Origin: Coenobita brevimanus
Lineage: Eukaryota > Arthropoda > Malacostraca > Decapoda > Coenobitidae
DNA: 64,000 nucleotides
Direction: 5' to 3'
Assembly: GCA_032717465.1 (NCBI GenBank)
Contig: CM064713.1
Span: 14,704,203 to 14,768,202 of the forward strand
Shown: piece after piece, positions 34,201 through 45,462 of the stretch
Layout of the letters: every line of letters starts with the position of its first letter
How positions within the stretch are numbered: the first letter of the stretch is position 1
The notes under the pieces: generated by a model
The model's database searches: none
Seen by the model: only the letters and a program-made list of their open reading frames with translations
Told to the model about the DNA's origin: nothing
Position numbers and translations under genes: made by a program

Positions 34201-35305
34201 TTCATGGATTTGGAGAAAGCATATGACAGGGTGGATAGACAAGGATTGTGGAAAGTGTTAAGAATATATGGAGTAGATGAGAAGTTGTTGAATGCTGTGA
34301 AGAGTATGTACGATGGTGCGAAGGATGCAGTGCGTGTGGATGGTGAACTAAGTGAATTTTTCTTCTTGAAGGTTGGGTTGAAACAGGGATGTGTCATGTC
34401 TCCATGGTTGTTCAATCTGCACATGGATGGGGTAATAAAAGAGGTACAAGGTAGGGTAGTGGATGTTGGAGTGGCCCTGGTGAGAGAGGATAGTGTTTGG
34501 AAACTCCCTGTACTGTTGTTTGCAGATGATACTGTGTTGTTGAGTGAAGACGAAGGGGAGCTGCAAGGCTTGGTGGATGAGTTTGAGAGAGTGTGTAAGA
34601 AACGGAACCTAAAGGTGAATGTAGGGAAGAGTAAAGTGATGGTCTTCGAGAGAGGTGAAGTTAGTGAATGTACAGAGAGGTTGGATGGTGAGGAATTGGA
34701 AAATGTGAGTACATTTAAGTATTTGGGTAGTGTGATGAGTAAGGTTGGAGGTTTGGAGGGTGGAGTGCTTGAAAGGGTACAGCAGGGAAGAAAGGTTGCT
34801 GGTTCTTTGAAAGCAGTGATAAGAAACAGGGAAGTGAGCATGGAAGTGAAAAAGTTACTACATGACAGTATTGTGATACCAACTCTAACGTATGGAAGTG
34901 AAGCTTGGACATTGTTGGAAGGACACAAGTCAAGAGTGAGAGCAGTGGAAATGAGTTATTTAAGAGGAGCCTGTGGAGTCACGTGGAGAGACAGGCTGAC
35001 GAATGAGGATATAAAGGAGCGTTGTGGTGTGGATGTGGATGTGATAGGAAGCGTTATGAGGAACACACTGAGGTGGTTTGGCCATGTGGAGAGGATGGAG
35101 GGTGAAAGACTGACGAAGAGAGTGTATGTGAGTGAGGTGGAGGCCGAGGATGAGATGGAGGGATGGGGTGGAGAGGTATATGAGAGAGGGGGGTGTGAGT
35201 TGGGAGCAGGGCAGTGAAATGCCGGGGGACAGGGCGACTTGGAGGCGATTTTTTTGTGGCCACCCCAAACGGGATTGAGGCGTCTGGCAATAGATAGATA
35301 GATAG
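34201..35305 (+). mobile_element. RTE-A LINE copy 6, 5'-truncated
   Basis: Sense copy from the MDLEKAYDRV codons to the (GATA)n tail at 35290-35305. Truncated at nearly the same codon as copy 2. I see no clear target duplication. Confidence 0.9.
34204..35217 (+). CDS. RTE-A reverse transcriptase fragment, open for 337 codons
   Basis: Longest clean RT frame of the family: DLEKAYDRVDRQGLW, LKQGCVMSPWLF, catalytic LLFADDTVLLSED, NVGKSKVM, FKYLGSVM, TLTYGSEAW and LRWFGHVERM. A deletion near 35145 removes part of the GRGRPRMRW segment and shifts the last 20 codons. Without fingers and endonuclease it is not an active element, so the ATG is simply the first Met of a truncated copy. Confidence 0.8.
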   Translation: MDLEKAYDRVDRQGLWKVLRIYGVDEKLLNAVKSMYDGAKDAVRVDGELSEFFFLKVGLKQGCVMSPWLFNLHMDGVIKEVQGRVVDVGVALVREDSVWKLPVLLFADDTVLLSEDEGELQGLVDEFERVCKKRNLKVNVGKSKVMVFERGEVSECTERLDGEELENVSTFKYLGSVMSKVGGLEGGVLERVQQGRKVAGSLKAVIRNREVSMEVKKLLHDSIVIPTLTYGSEAWTLLEGHKSRVRAVEMSYLRGACGVTWRDRLTNEDIKERCGVDVDVIGSVMRNTLRWFGHVERMEGERLTKRVYVSEVEAEDEMEGWGGEVYERGGCELGAGQ

Positions 35306-35383
35306 AATTACTCGAAAGTAATCCCCTGGTGCATACGTCACTCTGCTGCTAGACGCCTCATGTGTTCTATGCCCTAAGCTTTG

Positions 35384-35620
35384 TCATGGACAGCATTTGA
35401 ACAAGTGTGATTAAACCAAGGCTTTTTTGCATTAGTCAAAGGATATGAGAAAGGAATGTATGCTTCCATGCCTGAAAGAGTAACCTCCAAAAGGAGCATG
35501 GCACACTCAGATGGCTCCCAGCCATGGAAGCAATAATCATTCCAAGGGAAATCAAAGAAGTACTGCCTGAGGGCCTCCCAACCAGCAGCTCCAAAGTACT
35601 TGATTTATTTAGAAGGGATA
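35384..35620 (-). mobile_element. Joc-B internal piece between 21-bp direct repeats
   Basis: Antisense fragment of the Joc-B linker region (NALIQMLF-type codons), related to the subfamily at 28700-28857. TGTTCTATGCCCTAAGC plus four further bases, with one mismatch, flank it at 35363-35383 and 35621-35641. It has neither element end nor a tail. Confidence 0.65.
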
Positions 35621-35641
35621 TGTTCTATGCCCTAAGCCTTG

Positions 35642-36267
35642 GGTACTTTCCCTCTGCAGAAACAAAAAGGGAAGAGTACTAGCCTTCTATATTGTTTAAT
35701 CCACTGGGTGCTAAACTTTCTCTTGCTGTACATAACTGTCTAGTGTTAGCCTAAATTAAATCCCTAGGTGCATCAGCAGTTGAGGGTAGGATTACACTAA
35801 CAACAACAAATGAATCTGAAGGCTGTTAAGAAGTACAATTTCCAAAATGACATGACAACTTAAGAAAAGGACAAGTCTGGTTCAAGACCAGACATTTATC
35901 CCAAGGAAATTGCTCTTTCCAGACAGAGACAACAGCACCTTGCCAGACTACACAGTAATATTGCCATCAATCTTGCCTGTTTCATTACCAGCACAAAATA
36001 AACTCATGAACAGTCTACTGTGCCCTCACTGTAACACAGTCTCTCACACCACAACACACTTACTCACCTCATACACCACACTATCACAATAAGGGCCGTC
36101 ATTGTATGTAACCTCAACAGATCTCTGGGATAGTTAACGGACATGACTGATTTCCTGTGGTTCACTACATTCACATTCTGATAAGCCTGGGGTGAAAACA
36201 ACAAATATATCATACACTACAACTGAAGAACATAACCAATCTACTACCTTACTGAAAATAAAAATAT
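35642..36267. other. Spacer, nothing recognised
   Basis: About 630 bp, with no convincing coding sequence or assigned repeat. Confidence 0.5.
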
Positions 36268-36739
36268 TATTCATTCATTCATTCATCAGCTAATCTTGCA
36301 TTGCCCCCTGAGGAGTTTAGGAGCCCAGGGCTAGGCAAATTGGTCCTGACATTAAAGATGAGAGTGACCAGCCTCACTCATCCCTGAAAGGCAGTACATG
36401 AGCAGTAAACTCCAGCCACCCCTTGGATATAAACCTGCACCAGCTCAATCCAACTGGAGCGCCTTAATTACCTACTAAACCACCAAGCGCTGTAATTTGG
36501 TTATATGGTTACCACCTATTACCACCTAGCATAGTACAGTAAATGGTTTCCCGGTGTACTGGAATCCATTTGGCGTCACTCAGTGTAGAGTCACCAGCAT
36601 ACAGAAGGAAGAGGAAAGAATGATCAAAAGAAAGACAGAAGAGGAAGGAAGCAAAAAGGGAAGGAAGAGAGGAAAGGGTAGTCGTCCAAGAGCAGCACTA
36701 CATTGAGTGAGTGGATAGTGAGCGCCCCCACCTACCACT
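36268..36739 (-). mobile_element. SINE-D copy 2, full length
   Basis: Antisense. An (ATTC)n tail at 36268 corresponds to the (GATG)n tail of other copies. It then runs through the tRNA-like half to the conserved start at 36739 (AGTGGTAGGTGGGGGCGCTC in reverse). Confidence 0.8.
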
Positions 36740-37624
36740 AAAATTCATTCATTAATTAGTACATCCATTTTATTTCTAAACATTATCATCTCAACATTTT
36801 TTCTCTGTAAAGTCTGGAAGAAAAGGAAAGAGAAAGCATGAGAGAGAGAAAACCTTCAAAAGGTTCCTGCTGAAATGGGCGATTCATTCAAGCACCATTC
36901 ATGCAACATGAACTCTGGCTCTACCTTAACAGCCTGATCATCTGCATATGAGGCACTCAGTTACACAGTGACATAGCTGCCAAGATGGCAATTTTTTTTT
37001 ATTCACAACTATGGCTTCCCGTCCCCTAAGCCTATGTTCCTACAACATGGTAGAGGTAGTTCTATTTGCGCTAATATAGGTGCTATAGCGGGAGTGCAGA
37101 AGAGACCTCGCCCCTGCCTCCTTGTCCTGCTGGGTGCCACAATGACACCTCCACTCCTCCCCCTCTCTCCCCCTAGGCATCGTCCACTGACAGTGAGAGC
37201 TTGATGACACATTATGATGTCACTTAAATTAGCAAATCAGCAGCTGATCCCCATTGACGTCATCATTTCAAATAGCACATAATATTCCAAGAATCGAGCA
37301 CATGACAAGGCTCTTGAGAAACAAAAATGCTTAGTTCCAACTTAAACACAAGGCTCCATGTACACTGTGCACATCCAGTTCCTGCCATCCCCCACTCTCC
37401 AGTGTTTCTGACATGTCTGCACTTAAAACACGGAACATGTGTGCTGTAGTTGTACCAAGTACATCTGAGGACCAGCCTGTATGCAGAAGCACAGAAGGGT
37501 TTGGGACATTAAGTGCATTTGATGCCCAAAATGTGAACCTGCAGAAGTTGAGTGTCTTGAGTGTGTTAGTGTTGCAAAATGCAGGGCAGGGATAGGGCCA
37601 AATACAAATTTGTATTTTCTATTT
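36740..37624. other. Spacer, nothing recognised
   Basis: 885 bp. Contains a C/T-rich tract ending in TAG at about 37176 and a 67-codon minus-strand frame (37009-37212), but nothing I can support as a gene. Confidence 0.45.
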
Positions 37625-38120
37625 AGTGGTAGGTGGGGGCACTCACCATCCACTCACTCGATGTAGTGCTGCTTTGAGTGCCTGCCCTTTCCTCTCTTCC
37701 TTCCTCTTCTGTCTTTCCTTCATTCTTTCCTCTTCCCTCTGCCATCAGGTGACTTTACTCTCCCTCTTTCTTTCCTTCACTCTTTTCTCTTCCTTCTGCC
37801 TATGGGTGACTCTGCAGTACACTGAGTGACAAGTCAAATGGTTTCCTGTACACCAGGAAACCACTTACCACACTGGATGAAAACCATATAACCAAATTAT
37901 GAAGCCTGGTGGTTTAGACAGTAATTAACGTGCTCCAATTGGATTGAACCTATGCAGTTTTATATCCAAGGGATGGTTGGGGTTTATTGCTCATGTAAAG
38001 TCACTCAGTGATAAGTGAGGCTGGTCACTCTCATCTTAAATGTCAAGACCAACTTGCCTAGCCCCGGGCTCCTACGCTCCTCATGGGGCAGCATATTATT
38101 AGATGATGGATGGATGGATG
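37625..38120 (+). mobile_element. SINE-D copy 3, full length
   Basis: Starts AGTGGTAGGTGGGGGCACTC and ends in (GATG)n. It carries the Y-rich middle and the tRNA-like half with degraded A box. Confidence 0.82.
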
Positions 38121-38339
38121 AATTTGAAATTGCAAATACTGTACAGCAAAATCAATCAATCTATCTATCTACTGCCAGGCACCTTAATCCCGTAAGAGGT
38201 GACCACAAACTAATCGCTTCCATGTCATCCTGTCCCCCACCATTTCATTGCCCTACTCCAAGCTCACACCTCCCCCTCTCATATACCTCTCCACTCAATC
38301 CCTCCATCTCATCCTTGGTCTCTCCCTCCCTCTCCCCCC

Positions 38340-39757
38340 CTACACCTCACTCACATACACTCTCCTCGTCAGTCTCTCACTCTCCATGCACTCCACATAG
38401 CCAAACCACCTCAATGTGTTTCTCTTAACGCTTCCTATCACATCCACATCCACACCACAATGCTCCTTCACATCCTCATTTGTCAGCCTCTCTCTCCATG
38501 TGACTCTACAGGCTTCTCTCAAATAACTCACTTCCACTGCTCTCACTCATGACTTCAGTCCCGCCAACAAGGTCCAAGCTTCACATCCATACGTTAAGAG
38601 TCGGTATCACAATACTGTCATGCAGTAACTTTTTCACTTCCATGCTCAATTCCCTGTTACTTATCACTGCTTTCAAGGAACCAGCAACCTTTCTTCCTTG
38701 TTGTACCCTTTCAAGCCCTTCACCCTCCAAACTGCCATCCTTACTCATCACACTACCCAAGTACTTAAACACACTCACATTTTCTGTTTCCTCATGAACC
38801 AACCTCACAATACTGTACATTCATTGACTTCATTCCTCTCAAAGACCATACCTTTACTCTTCCCTACATTCACCTTTACATTCTGCTTCTTAAGTACTCT
38901 CCCAGACACACCCATCAAGTCTTGCAGCTCCCCTTCGTCTTCACTCAACAACACAGTATCATCTGCAAACAACAGTACTGGGAGTTCCCAAACACTGTCC
39001 TCTCTCACTAGGGTTGCTCCAACATCCACTGCCCTACCTTGTATCTCTTTTATAACTCCATCCATATACAGACTGAACACCCATGGAGACATGATACATC
39101 CCTGTTCCAATCCAACCTTCAAATAAAACAATTCACTCAGTTCACTATCCACATGCAATGCAGCCTTTGCATCTTCATACATACTCTTCACAGCATTCAA
39201 CAACTTCCCATCTACTCCATATATTCTTAATACTTTCCACAATCCTTGTCTATCCCCCCTGTCATATGCTTTCTCCAAATCCATGAAGGGCATGCAAAAC
39301 TTATTTCTCCTTCTCTAGAAACTTTTCCACTAAAGATCTAACAATGAATATCTAATCTACACAACCTCTTCTCTTCCTAAAACCTCCCTGTTCTTCTCCA
39401 GCTAATTCCTGTTATTTCCCTAGCTCTGTGAATAAGTAGCCTACCATATACTTCTCCTATTATACTAAGAAGACAAATGCCCCTATGATTACCACATACT
39501 TCATTTTCCCCTTTTCCTTTGTACAAGCGAATAATTATACCTGACTTCCAACCCACCGGGACTCTACCTTCCTCCCAGGCCAATCTGCACATCTTCCACA
39601 TCCATTCTACTACTATCTCTCCCCCATGCTTCAACATTTCACCACACACTCCATCAATTCCTGGAGCTTTCCCCAATTGAACTTTTTTCATTCCTTCCAC
39701 AACTTCCATCCTACTGATTTCTTCCTCTCTTCTCACATCCCTCCGGCTCCCAGCCAT
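38340..39757 (-). pseudogene. RTE-A RT region, copy 7
   Basis: Fragments in order: KKVQLGKAPGIDGVCGEML, PFMDLEKAYDRGDRQGLW, GLEQGCIMSPWVFSLYMDG, LLFADDTVLLSED, VFKYLGSVMSKD and LRWFGYVECM. Shifts near 39300, 38805 and 38580. Confidence 0.82.
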
Positions 39758-39861
39758 TCCCCAGCCACTTACACTAGCATTACTGTACTTTCATTTTCTA
39801 CGTTTAACAATACTTTGAAGTGTTCTCTCCATCTGCACACTTTTCCTCCCTTCTCCACTAG

Positions 39862-39965
39862 TTGGGAGCAGGGCAGTGAAATGGCGGGGGACAGGGCGAC
39901 TTGGAGGCGATTTGTTTGTTGCCACCCCAAACGGGATTGAGGCGTCTGGCAATAGATAGATAGAC
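39862..39965 (+). mobile_element. RTE-A 3' end fragment inside copy 7
   Basis: About 100 bp: coding end WEQGSEMAGDRATWRRF, the short 3' UTR and (GATA)n. It replaces about 100 bp of copy 7, so insertion came with a target deletion. Confidence 0.85.
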
Positions 39966-40154
39966 TTCACTTTACACTCAAAGTCCTTCCAAATTCCTCA
40001 TCCACTTACTTCTTACTCATGTTTTCACCTCTCTCTTCCTCTCTACTGTACATACAACTCTTTCTTCTGTCTCTAAACTTCTTCCATGCCCCTGTTTCTC
40101 ATCCACTCACTATATGCTTTCTTCTTTTAGGCCACAGCCTCTCTCACCTCTTCA

Positions 40155-40767
40155 TCATGCTGTTCCCTGCATCCCTTTTCGTCTTCGCTTCACCCCACAC
40201 ACCATCTCACATGTTGCACAGACTTCTTCTGTGAATATCTTAAAAACACCTTCCACATCCCCCATCTGCTCCAATCCATATTTCCCGAATTGCTCCTCCA
40301 TTTCCTTCTTATAGTCTGCCTTTTTTCCATCCTCTTGTAAGCTTTCCACTCTTCTTGTATGAACTACTTCATCCTGTCCTTCCCTTCTTCTATTTCTCCA
40401 ATCTCAGTTTCATCTGGACCTTGATTCTGACCTCCACTTGGTGGTGGTCAGAAAGTCCACTCCCCCAACCTTTATATACTCTTGCATCAAATTCACACCT
40501 TCTCATCCTGATATTCGCACACACATAATCAATCATTGCCTTCCTTTCATTCAGTTCACCACCTACCCTTCTCATCACTTGCCACATATACCTACGGATC
40601 ATTTTGTACCTGGAAAGGGTATTGGCTTTCATCAACCCCCTCCCGGCACGAATGTCTACTAAAGCACTGCCATTCTCACCCATCTCAGCATGTACATCCC
40701 ACTCACCAACCACCCCATCCACGTTCACATTCCCTACTTTTCCATTCATATCTCCAATCAAAAACAC
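40155..40767 (-). pseudogene. RTE-A endonuclease and linker, copy 7 (downstream part)
   Basis: FLIGDMNGKVGNVNVDG and SGLSDHHQV mark the endonuclease C-terminal half. The linker continues in another frame to 40155. Several small deletions. Confidence 0.8.
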
Positions 40768-40891
40768 TCATTCCTTTCAAACTTTTCCATGCACGCTTCC
40801 ACAATTGTCCAGAACTTTTCTCTCACTCTGCTTGCATGATCTTGCGTTGGCGCATATAGGCACACAATCGCCCACGTTTGTAGTCCAACTT

Positions 40892-41006
40892 GAAACGAAC
40901 AGATCTTAAATTTGGCTCTCTTTTGTATTTTTTTTTTTTTCTTGGAACAGTTTGTGGGCTCCTGGCCTTTGGTTCCTTCTTCCTTGCATTAAAAAAAATA
41001 GAAAAA
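40892..41006 (+). mobile_element. Joc-B 3' end fragment inside RTE-A copy 7
   Basis: Matches the last 110 bp of Joc-B (GGCTCTCTTTTGTATT through CTTCTTCCTTGCATTAAAA) with a short A tail. Flanked by AACTT on both sides, a likely 5-bp target duplication. Confidence 0.85.
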
Positions 41007-41010
41007 ACTT

Positions 41011-41325
41011 TCAATCTTACCCACACAATCCTTAAGCCAACCAAACCATACTCTCTTATATCCTCCTTCCATCTGTCACTCACAACAATACACGCGCCTT
41101 CTTTTGCCCTCTCGTTCTCACCTACTCCCACACATATACCCCATCCATACTCCCTTTCTCTCACACTCTCACATCTCCATTTAGTTTCAGTTAATCCACA
41201 TACATCTATTTTCACACCTTCAAGCACCTGGACAATCTCTCTTTCTTTCACCTCATCATTTGTACCCCTTACATTCCATGTAGCTATCCGTACCATGTCC
41301 TTTATTCGGTACTTAGTCGTCACCA
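41011..41325 (-). pseudogene. RTE-A endonuclease N-terminal part, copy 7
   Basis: RIATWNVRGTNDEVKERE, GLTETKWRCE and ACIVVSDRWKEDI of the endonuclease. Cut off from the rest by the Joc-B piece. Confidence 0.82.
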
Positions 41326-41334
41326 ACATTTGTG

Positions 41335-41534
41335 TTTGTAGATATACTTGAAAATGTTAAAAGTTGCATATTTGTATTTGTACTTGTATTTGATCCTACA
41401 ATTTGCCATATTTGCTTCAGATACAGCCAAGTACAGTAAAATAATCAAGTATTTGTATCTATACTTGTACATACAGTAAAATCAATATTTGTATTTGTAG
41501 TTGCATTTGCCTTTTGACAAATTAGTGTACTGTA
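41335..41534. repeat. Degenerate (TTTGTA)n tract
   Basis: Repeated ATTTGTATTTGTACTTG-like units over about 200 bp. More units follow at 42087-42115 after the P element, so P inserted inside the tract. Confidence 0.7.
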
Positions 41535-42086
41535 CAAACAGATCCTGAGAAACGATACCCCAAGATGCAATACCCTGGCATAGTGATAGGGGTAGAAATA
41601 CCACCCAACCCCGCCAAATGATGGCCAAGCCCAGGTATAATGTTGGGTTTTCTTTTTTTTTAACCATTTTTTATTATATTTCAGACTTAAATTTTGTGTT
41701 TAGGCTGATTTATAAACTGTTTTTAGACTTAGATTAATGTGTGTTAGTCGTAGGTGGGGTGAACATTGTCATTTTGGGGAACAGTTTACTGTTTGATTTT
41801 ATCCAGACTTGATGATTTTCAGATTATATTTTTGTGTTAAGGTGAGTTATAAACAACTGGTAGGCTTAATTTAGCTTGTTTTAAAGCTATTTCGGGATTT
41901 AGGTTAGCTAGATACTTGCTTTTAGACTCATTTGGGTGGGTTTAGGATTTGACTGGGGGGAGGGGGAACCCAAGGCACAAATATGCATCCCTATACTTTA
42001 TGTGTTAAATCTACTGAGACACGATACCCCACCTAGCAATGAGTCTTTACTTAACCAAACTGCATTGTTAAACAGGGATATGCCTG
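41535..42086 (+). mobile_element. P element copy 1 (short TIR element at TA)
   Basis: Colinear with the element at 44933-45460 in opposite orientation, sharing AGGGGTAGAAATACCACC and GTGGGGTGAACATTGTCATT. The right end CAGGGATATGCCTG is followed by TA. Non-coding and about 550 bp, probably a mariner-type MITE. Confidence 0.65.
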
Positions 42087-42218
42087 TATTTGTATCTGTA
42101 TTTGTATTTGGTCTCTTCTATTTGACCTCATCCCTGGTTGAGGGTGGTGGGCAGGTCATTATGGCATAAGAACATTAAATTTTTCCCACTGAAAAAAGGA
42201 CTTATGTACCTAGGAGGA

Positions 42219-43120
42219 AAATATGGAAGCTGAAAAACCAAGTAGTAAGGGATGCCTTCTATAGCGAGATGAGGAGAGTGGTGGCTGAACAGGGAGCTGT
42301 AGACAGAGGCGTTAATGAACAGTACAGAGTCCTCAAGAACAATCTCTTCAGAGTTACTGATGTAACATGTGGTTGGACAAGAGGCCCACCAAGACATAAA
42401 GTAACTTGGTGGTGGAATGAGGGTGTAGAAGCTGCAGTTAAGGAGAAAAGAAGGCTCTTCCGGGAATGGAAGAAGGTAGGTAGCAAGGAATACTTGGCTG
42501 CCAAGCATAGGGCTAGAACAGAGGTATACAGAGCGAAGTCTGAGTCACAGAGACTTTTACTTGATAACCTAAATCATGGGGAGAGGAAAAATATGATATT
42601 TAAAGAGGTAAAACAGATGAAGAGGGATAACCGGGATATTATAGGTGATCAGTGTGTGAAGACTGATGAAGGAAGGGTAGTGGTGAACAGTGAGGATATT
42701 AAAAATGCATAGAGAGAGCATTATAGCCGGTTGTTGGATGAGGAGTTTGACTGGGACAGGGAAGGTTTGGAGCCAGCAGATCCAGTGTTTGGCCCTTGGC
42801 CTTTGATAGATGCTGCTACTGTGAGTGAGGCAATAGGCAGGATGAAGGTGGGGAAGGCAGCAGGTGTGTCTGGGTTGACTACCGAAATGCTGAAGACCTC
42901 AGGCGGTACATGGGTGAGGTTAGTCACTGACCTGATAAATATGATTATTTATGAGTGTATTGTCCCAGATGATTGGCTGAAGAGTGTCATTGTAAATGTG
43001 TATAAAGGGAAAGGTGATGCCCCAGAAAGAGGAAATTATAGAGGTATAAAGCTTTTAGATCAGATAATGAAGATAATGGAGAGAGTTTTAGAAGGTATGA
43101 ATAGAATAGAGAAAGAGTGA
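42219..43120 (+). pseudogene. RTE-E linker and RT fingers
   Basis: The linker WWWNEGVEAAVKEKRRLFREWK and the KQMKRDNRDIIGD segment are followed by a stop at 42710. The RT start then reads IGRMKVGKAAGVSGLTTEML, DDWLKSVIVNVYKGKGD and PERGNYRGIKLLD. A stop at 43120 ends the frame before the palm. Confidence 0.82.
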
Positions 43121-43596
43121 ATATTGATGAGATGCAGTTTGAGTTTATGCCAAATAGGGGCACCACTGATGCCATATTTATTGTTCGATGCTGTATTGGT
43201 AGGAGAAGGGATCTGTATTTTGTTTCTGTTGATTTGGAAAAGGCCTTTGACAGAGTCCCTAGTGAGGTGGTGAAGTAGGCAATGAGAAAGCTTGGCTTGG
43301 AGGAGTGGCTGGTTAGGGTGGTTATGGCTATGTATGTGGGTGCTTGCACCCAGGTAAGAGCGAATGGAGATTTGAGTGATGAGTTTTCCGTGAATGTTGG
43401 TGTGCATCAGGGGTCAGTTTTGAGTCCCATGTTGTTTATCATGGTACGTGAAACCCTCTCACGTGACTTTAGAAATGCACTCCTGTGGGAGATGTTGTAT
43501 GCTGATGATTTGGTGTTGATTGCAGAGAATGAAAGGGAGGCAGATGAAAGGTTTAGGAAGTGGAGAGATGGTACGGGGCACAAGGGCTTAAGGTAA
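43121..43596 (+). pseudogene. RTE-E RT palm
   Basis: FMPNRGTTDAIFIVR, VDLEKAFDRVPSEVV, then a TAG stop and VHQGSVLSPMLF with the catalytic EMLYADDLVLIAE. The catalytic Asp pair is intact. Confidence 0.85.
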
Positions 43597-43599
43597 ATG

Positions 43600-44445
43600 C
43601 AGATAAAACAAGTGATGATATCTAGGGCTGGTGGCGGTACTGTCAAAGACGAGGGAGAATGGCCATGTGCAGTTTGCCACAAGGGCGTGGGAAGTAATTC
43701 CATCTTGTGCAGAGTTTGTGATATATGAGTGCATGAGAGATGTAGTGGTATCAGAGGCAGACTGCGAGATTATGCTGATTTTATGTGTACAGAGTGTCGG
43801 GGAGAGCAGGTGGAGATTGTCAGGCGTGACAGGATTGAACTTGTGGTGAATCTCTTGAGTGTGTGGAAGAGTTTTGTTATTTGGGAGACATGTTGTGTAC
43901 TGGAGGTGGGGCTGGAGCTAGCTCTGTGGCTAGGGTGGGAAGTGATTGGAAGAAGTTCAGGGAGCACTTGCCTCTTCTGACATTGAGAGGGCTCTCCCTA
44001 CGTGCTAAGGGGTCTCTGTATGCAGCATGTGTTAGGAGTGTAATACTGTATGGTAATGAGATCTGGGCAGTAAAGGAGGAGGATATTCGCTGGCTCAGAC
44101 GTACAGAAATGACAATGATTAGGTAGATGTGTAGTGCGTCCCTGCGTGCAAGGTCTGGGGGGGCTGGGTTTACGATGGAAGAGTTGAGAGGTAGGATGGG
44201 ACTGGAGTGTATTGGTGTTGTGATGAGGAGAGGTAGATCGAGATGGTTTGGACATGTGGAGAGGATAGGGGATGATAATTGGGTGAGGAAGGTGAGAAGT
44301 GTTAATATTGGGGGTGGGGTTGTGAGGGGTAGACCGAGAAAGACATGGGACGAGGTCATTATGTGTGACCTCAGGGTTAAGGGAATGAACAGAGAGGCTG
44401 CAATGGATCGTGCAGCATGGACAGCCGCCATTAGGTGACCAAGGA
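43600..44445 (+). pseudogene. RTE-E PHD-type finger, thumb and C-terminal domain
   Basis: A C4HC3 finger (CAVCHKGVGSNSILCRVC, then HERC, then CTEC) with one internal stop is followed by the FCYLGDMLCTGGGAG thumb start and LRRTEMTMIR. After a stop come the C-terminal RWFGHVERIGDDNWVRKV and GRPRKTWDEVI. Shifts near 43640 and 43860. Confidence 0.82.
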
Positions 44446-44930
44446 CGACGCATGCAGGCATGTTGGAGCCTCTAAAAACGAAATGAGACGAACTGGTCTG
44501 TCACACCTTTAACTTTGTGATGACCTGACACCCTTAAATACTATTACACTAACCAGAAAACACCTTTTTCAGCGAGGTATGAGTGAGGCCATTTAAATCC
44601 AAAAGCACTGAAATATCGCCTTACATCCCGAGGATGTCTAGAATATATTGATGACTATCTACCTACCAAGTTTCATGCCTTTACAACAAACTGTCTGGCA
44701 TGTGGCCCCCATTTGAAGATTTTTGACATGTTGCACTTGATGCACGTCACATGCCACATGCACTGCAGGGATGTGATGAAACCTGTCAAAAACAAATCTT
44801 AAAGAATCGGGCTATTATATGGTGCAACCCACTTAGTGATTGGCCCATTGGTTCCTGAGATATAAGCTTCTCAAAAGTGTTACGGTCAGGCTGGGTTGGG
44901 TCGCTCACATGTGAGAAAATGGCACTACTG
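44446..44930. other. Spacer, nothing recognised
   Basis: About 485 bp, with no coding signal and no link to other repeats in the window. Confidence 0.45.
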
Positions 44931-44932
44931 TA

Positions 44933-45460
44933 CAGGCATACCCCGGTATAATGATGTAACTGGTTAGGTAAAACCCCATCATTAGGCAGGATATCGTACA
45001 TCGGAGTACTTGTAACATGTAAAGCAATGTGGAGCATTTACCATCCTTGGGTTTTCCCCTAAAACAAGCCCAAAAACATGTTTAAAGCCAATCTAAATGG
45101 CCTAACAGCTGTCAAGGAAGCTAACCTAAGCCTAACACCCATAAATAACTCACTAGAACCAACAAATAAAATCTGAAAATCGTCAAATATGTCCAGAAAA
45201 AAATAAAACGTAGTAAACTGTACCCCAAAATGACAATATTCACCCCACCTATGGCTAAGACACATTAATCTAAGTCTAAAATCAGTTTATAAATCAACCT
45301 AATCACACAATTTTAGACTAAAATATCATCAAAATTGGTAAAAAAAAAATAAAAACACATAGTTAAACCGGGGTTTGGCCATCAATAGGTGGGGTATGGT
45401 GGTATTTCTACCCCCACCGTTAAGTCAGGGTATCGCATGTAGGGGTATTGTATATCAAGG
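44933..45460 (-). mobile_element. P element copy 2
   Basis: Starts CAGGCATACCCCGGTATAAT after a TA and ends before the TA at 45461-45462, which also serves as the left TA of the next element. Inverted relative to copy 1. Confidence 0.68.
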
Positions 45461-45462
45461 TA

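Larger units (their letters stand above)
38157..41325 (-). mobile_element. RTE-A LINE copy 7, long, with two small insertions
   Basis: Antisense, near full length: GATA tail at 38157 and a 5' edge at the first endonuclease codons near 41325, without 5' UTR. It is interrupted by the 3' end of another RTE-A in opposite orientation (39862-39965) and by the 3' end of a Joc-B (40892-41006). Diverged and multiply frameshifted. Confidence 0.88.
42200..44445 (+). mobile_element. RTE-E LINE copy, 5'-truncated
   Basis: Sense copy from the linker to the 3' end. RT and C-terminal domain are both present, with a PHD-type zinc finger between them. Several in-frame stops and shifts. No clear tail; homology to the copy at 60925 ends near 44430. 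Confidence 0.85.

Noticed and set aside
37009..37212. 67-codon minus-strand frame and a C/T-rich tract ending TAG near 37176
   Set aside because: The tract resembles a splice acceptor, but no donor or coding pattern follows and the ORF matches nothing I know.
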